From positions 186,001-250,000 of the forward strand of contig JBAMJR010000080.1 of assembly GCA_038501785.1 (NCBI GenBank): a DNA stretch of 64,000 nucleotides, read 5' to 3'. This DNA comes from Myoxocephalus aenaeus (taxonomy: Eukaryota > Chordata > Actinopteri > Perciformes > Cottidae). A program made the translations under genes and the position numbers. Of the stretch, positions 61,648 to 64,000 are shown piece by piece (position 1 is the stretch's first letter; each line of letters begins with the position of its first letter). Below the pieces are notes generated by a model. It searched no databases, had not been told where the DNA came from, and saw only the letters and a list, made by a program, of their open reading frames with translations.

Positions 61648-62120
61648 CTTTGAGCTTCTAGTTTATGAAACTAACAAAATCACTGATTTCAGAGTTTGTT
61701 CACAATCAGCTCTCTAAAACCAACCGTGAGATTTATTTAATTCAGCGTTCTACATTTGATTTTGTTATTTCACTATTTAACGTTAAACTATTTAACGTCT
61801 ACCGGTTGCAGACGTGGCGTCCTTTCTGCAACCAGTTTGAAGGACTCATCGAGGATTTCAACTACGGCACTCTGCTCCGTCTGGACTGTGAGAAAGATTA
61901 CACCGAGGAGAACACCATCTTTGGTGCGTTACATCTCACTGTGGAACCTATTGTTATTATTTACAACAAATGCATTCATGTTTTTATGTTTTCAGCCACC
62001 AGGACTCAGTTCTTTGCTGTTGAAGTCGCCCGAAACCGAGAAGGTTACAACGACGCCGTGTTCTTGGCCAATCGGTCAAAGGGCTCGTCTCAAAAAGAAC
62101 CAGTAACCACCAACCAGTAA
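59752..62120 (+). CDS. pbdc1: PBDC1 (polysaccharide biosynthesis domain-containing 1), complete, 6 coding exons, 177 aa
   Basis: Small conserved eukaryotic protein; a role as a chaperone-associated or co-translational factor is suggested for the family but not visible here. Exons: 59752-59781, 60332-60397, 60761-60820, 61276-61416, 61812-61923, 61996-62120. Conserved blocks: AAAHALSRPADEFVNDP, MWAMKAYNHAEVYFN, FLKLTKLDDEIYSTFR, TWRPFCNQFEGLIEDFNYGT, LLRLDCEKDYTEENTIFA and TRTQFFAVEVARNREGYNDA. The ATG opens MASDDMLASL. The long acidic C-terminal tail of human PBDC1 (233 aa) is absent; the protein ends QKEPVTTNQ, with the stop TAA inside a CCACCAACCAGTAA repeat. Confidence 0.95.
60040..60295 (+). 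repeat. TTTATATTAATATTCCTTTT repeat, pbdc1 intron 1
   Basis: About nine degenerate AT-rich units of around 26 bp. Confidence 0.85.
60458..60592 (+). repeat. AAAGTACACAGT repeat, pbdc1 intron 2
   Basis: About ten 12-bp AAAGTACACAGT/GATGTACACAGT units. Confidence 0.92.
60656..60693 (+). repeat. (TAA)n microsatellite
   Basis: About 12 TAA units in pbdc1 intron 2. Confidence 0.95.
60873..60908 (+). repeat. Partial duplicate of pbdc1 exon 3 in intron 3
   Basis: ATGAAGTCCTACAACCACGC plus CGAGGTCTACT repeats exon 3 bases 60786-60816 with one substitution (GGC/TCC region), 55 bases after the true donor. No GT donor follows. Confidence 0.85.
61417..61482. repeat. (AT)n microsatellite at pbdc1 exon 4 donor
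   Basis: Intron 4 begins GTTATATATATA, so the donor merges into an AT repeat. Confidence 0.95.
61510..61543 (+). repeat. Partial duplicate of pbdc1 exon 4 end in intron 4
   Basis: GAGCAGGCCAAGGAGG (61525-61540) repeats the last 15 bases of exon 4 (61402-61416) and is preceded by AGAGGACC, echoing GGAGGACC at 61386. In place of the donor GTTATATA it has ATATGG. Confidence 0.8.
61553..61643 (+). repeat. (CA)n microsatellite, pbdc1 intron 4
   Basis: About 45 CA dinucleotides. Confidence 0.97.
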
Positions 62121-62176
62121 CCAGTAACCAGTAACCACCAACCAGTAACCAGTAACCACCAACCAGTAACCACCGC
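62098..62176 (+). repeat. CCAGTAACCACCAA repeat spanning the pbdc1 stop codon
   Basis: Units AACCAGTAACC and AACCAGTAACCACC; the stop TAA at 62118-62120 is one of several TAA copies in the array. Confidence 0.9.
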
Positions 62177-62276
62177 TCAGGACCTCCAGGATCCAGAAAG
62201 ATTAACTTTTTATTTTCTCATTTTGTATTTACGGTGAAGTTGTTTGTTTTGTTTCCTTGTAACCGTGGAAATTACA

Positions 62277-62282
62277 AATAAA
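62277..62282 (+). terminator. pbdc1 poly(A) signal AATAAA
   Basis: AATAAA 157 bases after the stop, followed by GTGTGATG and T-rich sequence. Confidence 0.65.
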
Positions 62283-62539
62283 GTGTGATGCATTTTTCTC
62301 AATATTGTGTTCATAATAATAAAAATAACCACGTTGAGGATTCTGATGCTCAGAATCAAAATGATGGGATTTAAATAATTGAATTGAATATGGCCGATTA
62401 AAGTATTGATTCTGTATCTTAATCTGTTGGGGCTCCGTATGAGTCGGTAATATTAGAAACAGTAAATATAAACAGTAAATATAGACATTGCATATAAACA
62501 TTAAATATAAACATTACATATGAAGACGGAGCCGAGGAG

Positions 62540-62805
62540 TAAAAACTGATGAGGTTTATTTGCAGTCACGATGCAAACACAACGTAGCAGACAGACTCTA
62601 GGACCCAACGTCCACCTCAGGACACACACCAGGAGGGCCGACACAACGAGCCAGTTGTCACAAACAGTTAGCAGCAACATCGTGGAGCAACTAGTTGCTC
62701 AGAGACTCCGGTCCGCCATTTTTGTACACGTTCAGGTCTTCAGATCCTTCTGGTTCCTTCAGACCTGTTTGAGCTCCATCGTGGGTTCGCAGCACCATGA
62801 GACGC

Positions 62806-62839
<34 letters not shown>

Positions 62840-64000
62840 ACACACACACGCACACCAAGAAGGACTCCACTGCAGGACCTAAACGGGGGGAGGGGGGGGG
62901 CAGTCCCAAAACCTGGTCCGAGGAATCCAGAGTGTAAACAAAATGGTGGAAACTGCACCCGGCGGTCCAGAAGGGGGACGAGCGGAGACCCTGATGCCGA
63001 CAGGTGGGGACCGGGACCGGGACCGGGACCAGGTCTACCGGGACCGGGACCAGGTCTACCGGGTCTACCGGGTCCATGAGGGGAGATTCTGATGTTCAAC
63101 CTGTCGCCGAGTCTACTAAAGTGAAAAGGACCAGCAGCTTTCTTCATGGGTTCATCTCTTCTGAGAGCTGAAGACGTTTGCGTTTGTGATTAATGGATTC
63201 ATTGATCCACAGAAATGCACAAAACGAGAGGATTTACATATCGTCATTTATGATCTTTTACTTTTGGATTGTCGGACAAAACGAAACATTTAATACTTCT
63301 GCTTTGGGAATCTGGCATTTTATAGATTCATTGAGAAAAAAAAAAAATTAGTGCTATAAATATAATAAAGGATCAATAGCTTCATTGATTACTGCTCCCG
63401 TGAAATCGCTTCGTCTCATTTCTGGACCGCCGCGTCATTAAAAATGTGAAACTACTTTAAAACGAGATTATTCAGTTTTCCGTGGCTGAAAAGAAGTTAT
63501 TAAAACTAAAAGAGGAGGCGCAGAATGTGAATGTGTCTTAGTGAGCGAGACAGACAGGTAGACAGACAGACGGGTTGTCCCTTGAGCCCGTCTGCTGCTC
63601 GGAGGATATTTACATCCCTTCAGAGACTTCAGTAAAATGTACAACATGGACGCTCTGATCCCTTTGTGTTAGTGTGTACCCCCCCCGCCCCACTTCCTGT
63701 GGAGCCCCCCCCCCCCCCTCCCCACGCAGACAGACAGGTGCACTAACTCGCTACACTGTAAAAAGCTCAATCACACAGTTGTTTTTTTTTGTAACTTTTT
63801 CTTCGTCTCTTTGTGTTGAAATCGTTATAAACAGTTCAAAACGTTACCAAAAGAAATGTACACGTGTTTCTGTGTTTCTATACAAGGCAGGCAGAAGCGG
63901 ATTACTACGTTTACCCCCACTTCCTGTTACCCCCCCCCCCCCTCTGTTAGAACAGCCAGACGAGTCGACCATCGCTTTAAAATAGATCTGTATATATTTA
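62540..64000 (-). other. Probable 3' UTR of a minus-strand gene outside the window
   Basis: AATAAA in minus sense at 62555-62560 (TTTATT on +). To its right is about 1.4 kb of mixed-GC, non-coding sequence without transposon hallmarks: CA repeats at 62800-62850, a CGGGACCGGGACCAGGTCTA repeat at 63005-63072, several C and G homopolymers (62885-62900, 63680-63720, 63930-63942). I found no coding exon in either strand. Confidence 0.35.

Noticed and set aside
63674..63985. 103-codon + ORF at the right edge
   Set aside because: Proline/serine runs come from C homopolymers, no family resemblance, and it lies in the presumed minus-strand 3' UTR.

Overview
This is eukaryotic, very probably teleost fish, nuclear DNA. 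Every protein-coding unit is a vertebrate gene cut into short exons with GT-AG introns, and the interspersed repeats (hAT-type MITEs opening with CAGGGGTGTCCAAAC, a fish-type LINE, a dispersed repeat with the core TTTATCCAAAGCGACTTACA) are typical of fishes. The exon coordinates below were derived by hand by matching intron phases; in all six genes the phases close without a frameshift.

Layout. (1) 1-11.9 kb, + strand: the 3' half of helq (DNA repair helicase), whose introns are filled by four large minisatellites. (2) 13.4-18.6 kb, +: complete hpse (heparanase, 527 aa). (3) 19.5-21.9 kb, -: complete myl5-like myosin regulatory light chain (174 aa), tail-to-tail with hpse. (4) 24.1-40.7 kb, +: complete ppp3cc-like calcineurin A catalytic subunit (515 aa), head-to-head with myl5. 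(5) 46.8-56.5 kb, -: dmtn (dematin, about 370 aa), tail-to-tail with ppp3cc across a spacer containing a LINE. (6) 59.8-62.1 kb, +: complete pbdc1 (177 aa), head-to-head with dmtn. From 62.2 kb to the end there is no coding sequence; a minus-strand poly(A) signal suggests the 3' UTR of a gene lying to the right. The helq-hpse pair and the ppp3cc-dmtn pair are also neighbours in human (4q21 and 8p21), which supports the orthology calls. The genes do not form a pathway.

The striking feature is the tandem-repeat load: summing the arrays listed here, about a quarter of the window is minisatellite, nearly all in introns or directly after stop codons. Several arrays are built from splice-site sequence. 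The helq array at 7.6-9.17 kb repeats the 3' splice site plus the first codons of the next exon about 25 times, and its downstream two thirds stay in frame with that exon. The last intron of myl5 does the same with about four copies. The ppp3cc intron-1 array carries a GTGAGT donor hexamer in each of roughly 53 units, and the first helq array carries GTGAGT together with TGAGTCA (AP-1 consensus) about twice per unit. A 3.03-kb dmtn intron is a multiple of three with no in-frame stop. A ppp3cc intron contains a 1.8-kb array that reverses orientation in its middle. I also found a decayed copy of hpse exon 5 inside ppp3cc intron 1, a perfect 48-bp palindrome, and a LINE with an inverted 5' part.
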